A stretch of DNA of 64,000 nucleotides, from NCBI GenBank assembly GCA_030017655.1, contig JASEIM010000005.1, positions 46,674-110,673 of the forward strand, given 5' to 3'. Origin of the DNA: Methanobacterium sp. GTDB lineage: Archaea > Methanobacteriota > Methanobacteria > Methanobacteriales > Methanobacteriaceae. A model generated the notes under the pieces. That model did no database searches and had not been told where the DNA came from. It was given only the letters and a program-made list of their open reading frames with translations. Each line of letters opens with the position of its first letter. The first letter of the stretch is position 1. The position numbers and the translations under genes are program-made. Shown here piece by piece: positions 63,540 to 64,000 of the stretch.

Positions 63540-63902
63540 ATAATTACTTGGATTATTTAAAAAGGTTAATATATTATTTTATAATGAATTTGAGGTTATA
63601 GTAAATAGCCTGCTATGATTAATTTACGTTCGCTGCATTATATTGTGGTAAACAAAATAAAAACCCAGATAAAACCTGCTATTAAATACTAACACTAAAT
63701 AATCCCCAGATTCAATAACAAAATGAAAAACTAACATGAATTCATAAGTAAACCTATATGTGGAGTTTTCAAAATTTTAAATCAAATTTAGTTATCTTAT
63801 TGCTTTTGTGCTTACTCTTGTTGAAGCCATACTAATCGTTTATATTACTATCTTGTAATTAAAAATTTAAATAAAAATAAATTAAAAAAAAGAAATGTTT
63901 AT
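63540..63902. other. Intergenic region between convergent genes
   Basis: About 360 AT-rich bases between the permease and the minus-strand gene at the window end. I see no ORF, tRNA or strong hairpin. Confidence 0.4.
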
Positions 63903-64000
63903 TTAATAAAATTCTCGCCTGTAAAGTCCTATTGAATGGTTTAATGCCTTAATTGCTGCTTCTACACCTTCCCATCCTAAAACTTCAGTTGTTTTCCCTT
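63903..64000 (-). CDS. 3' end of an unidentified gene
   Basis: The last 31 codons before a TAA, reading GKTTEVLGWEGVEAAIKAL and ending in GLYRREFY. The frame is open to the window edge. Too little is present to name a family. Confidence 0.4.
   Translation of the reverse strand, partial: GKTTEVLGWEGVEAAIKALNHSIGLYRREFY

Overview
The window is a chromosomal segment of an AT-rich hydrogenotrophic methanogen of the order Methanobacteriales, most likely Methanobacterium or a close relative. The grounds are a methyl-coenzyme M reductase operon of the mrtBDGA type, coenzyme F420 genes, archaeal ether-lipid serine enzymes, an MreB-like actin, sortase and secreted wall-type proteins expected of a pseudomurein cell, a split RNA polymerase subunit B (B''/B'), and Shine-Dalgarno sites of the GGTGA/GGAGG type. 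No CRISPR array, transposase or prophage was seen.

Layout. 1-3309 (-): F420 and purine cofactor genes purO-cofE-cofD-arfA followed by a TIM-barrel gene cut by the window edge. 3394-7162 (-): ExbD/ExbB-like motor pair, RNase HII, MreB-like protein and a partner of unknown function. 7558-12155 (+): archaetidylserine decarboxylase and synthase, a DUF515-like membrane protein, a secreted protein with a sortase-type tail, and a sortase. 12329-17245 (+): MptD-type dihydroneopterin aldolase, 2-oxoglutarate:ferredoxin oxidoreductase korDABC, sucC and a small protein. 17260-19480: a coiled-coil protein, a cysteine-cluster protein and a metallophosphoesterase. 19700-25562 (+): mrtBDGA behind a roughly 440-nt hairpin-rich leader, then a TetR regulator. 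26159-32752: a polytopic membrane protein, a DUF1002 secreted protein, Taw1, a Lys-rich secreted transglutaminase-like protein, tpiA and pgk. 32890-47374 (+): a five-tRNA cluster, rpoH-rpoB2-rpoB1-rpoA1-rpoA2-rpl30e-nusA-rps12-rps7-fusA-tuf-rps10, and tRNA-Ser. 47783-56747: an accessory stretch with a class II ribonucleotide reductase, a PAS histidine kinase between two copies of a tiny membrane-protein gene, a decayed methyltransferase locus, a nitroreductase, and an overlapping ATPase/STAS-like pair in very AT-rich DNA. 57510-64000: archaeal RNase J, a SulP transporter, an ABC-2 exporter, and the 3' end of an unidentified gene.

How the genes fit together. F420 synthesis, MCR II, KGOR/succinyl-CoA synthetase and gluconeogenic Tpi/Pgk form the energy and carbon core. 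The lipid, MreB, DUF515-like, sortase and secreted-protein genes are envelope functions. The 33.5-47.2 kb block is the archaeal transcription/translation superoperon.

The most unusual signal is a dispersed family of short hairpins joined by recurring linkers (GGAGGTT..., GAACCCC, GGCGCCCCAAAC). They form composite elements that end exactly on the Shine-Dalgarno site of rpoB2, rps10 and the nitroreductase gene, and occur as longer arrays before mrtB, after mrtA, after the sortase gene, before the DUF1002 gene and after tRNA-Ser. I know of no named family that matches, but I could not run a search.
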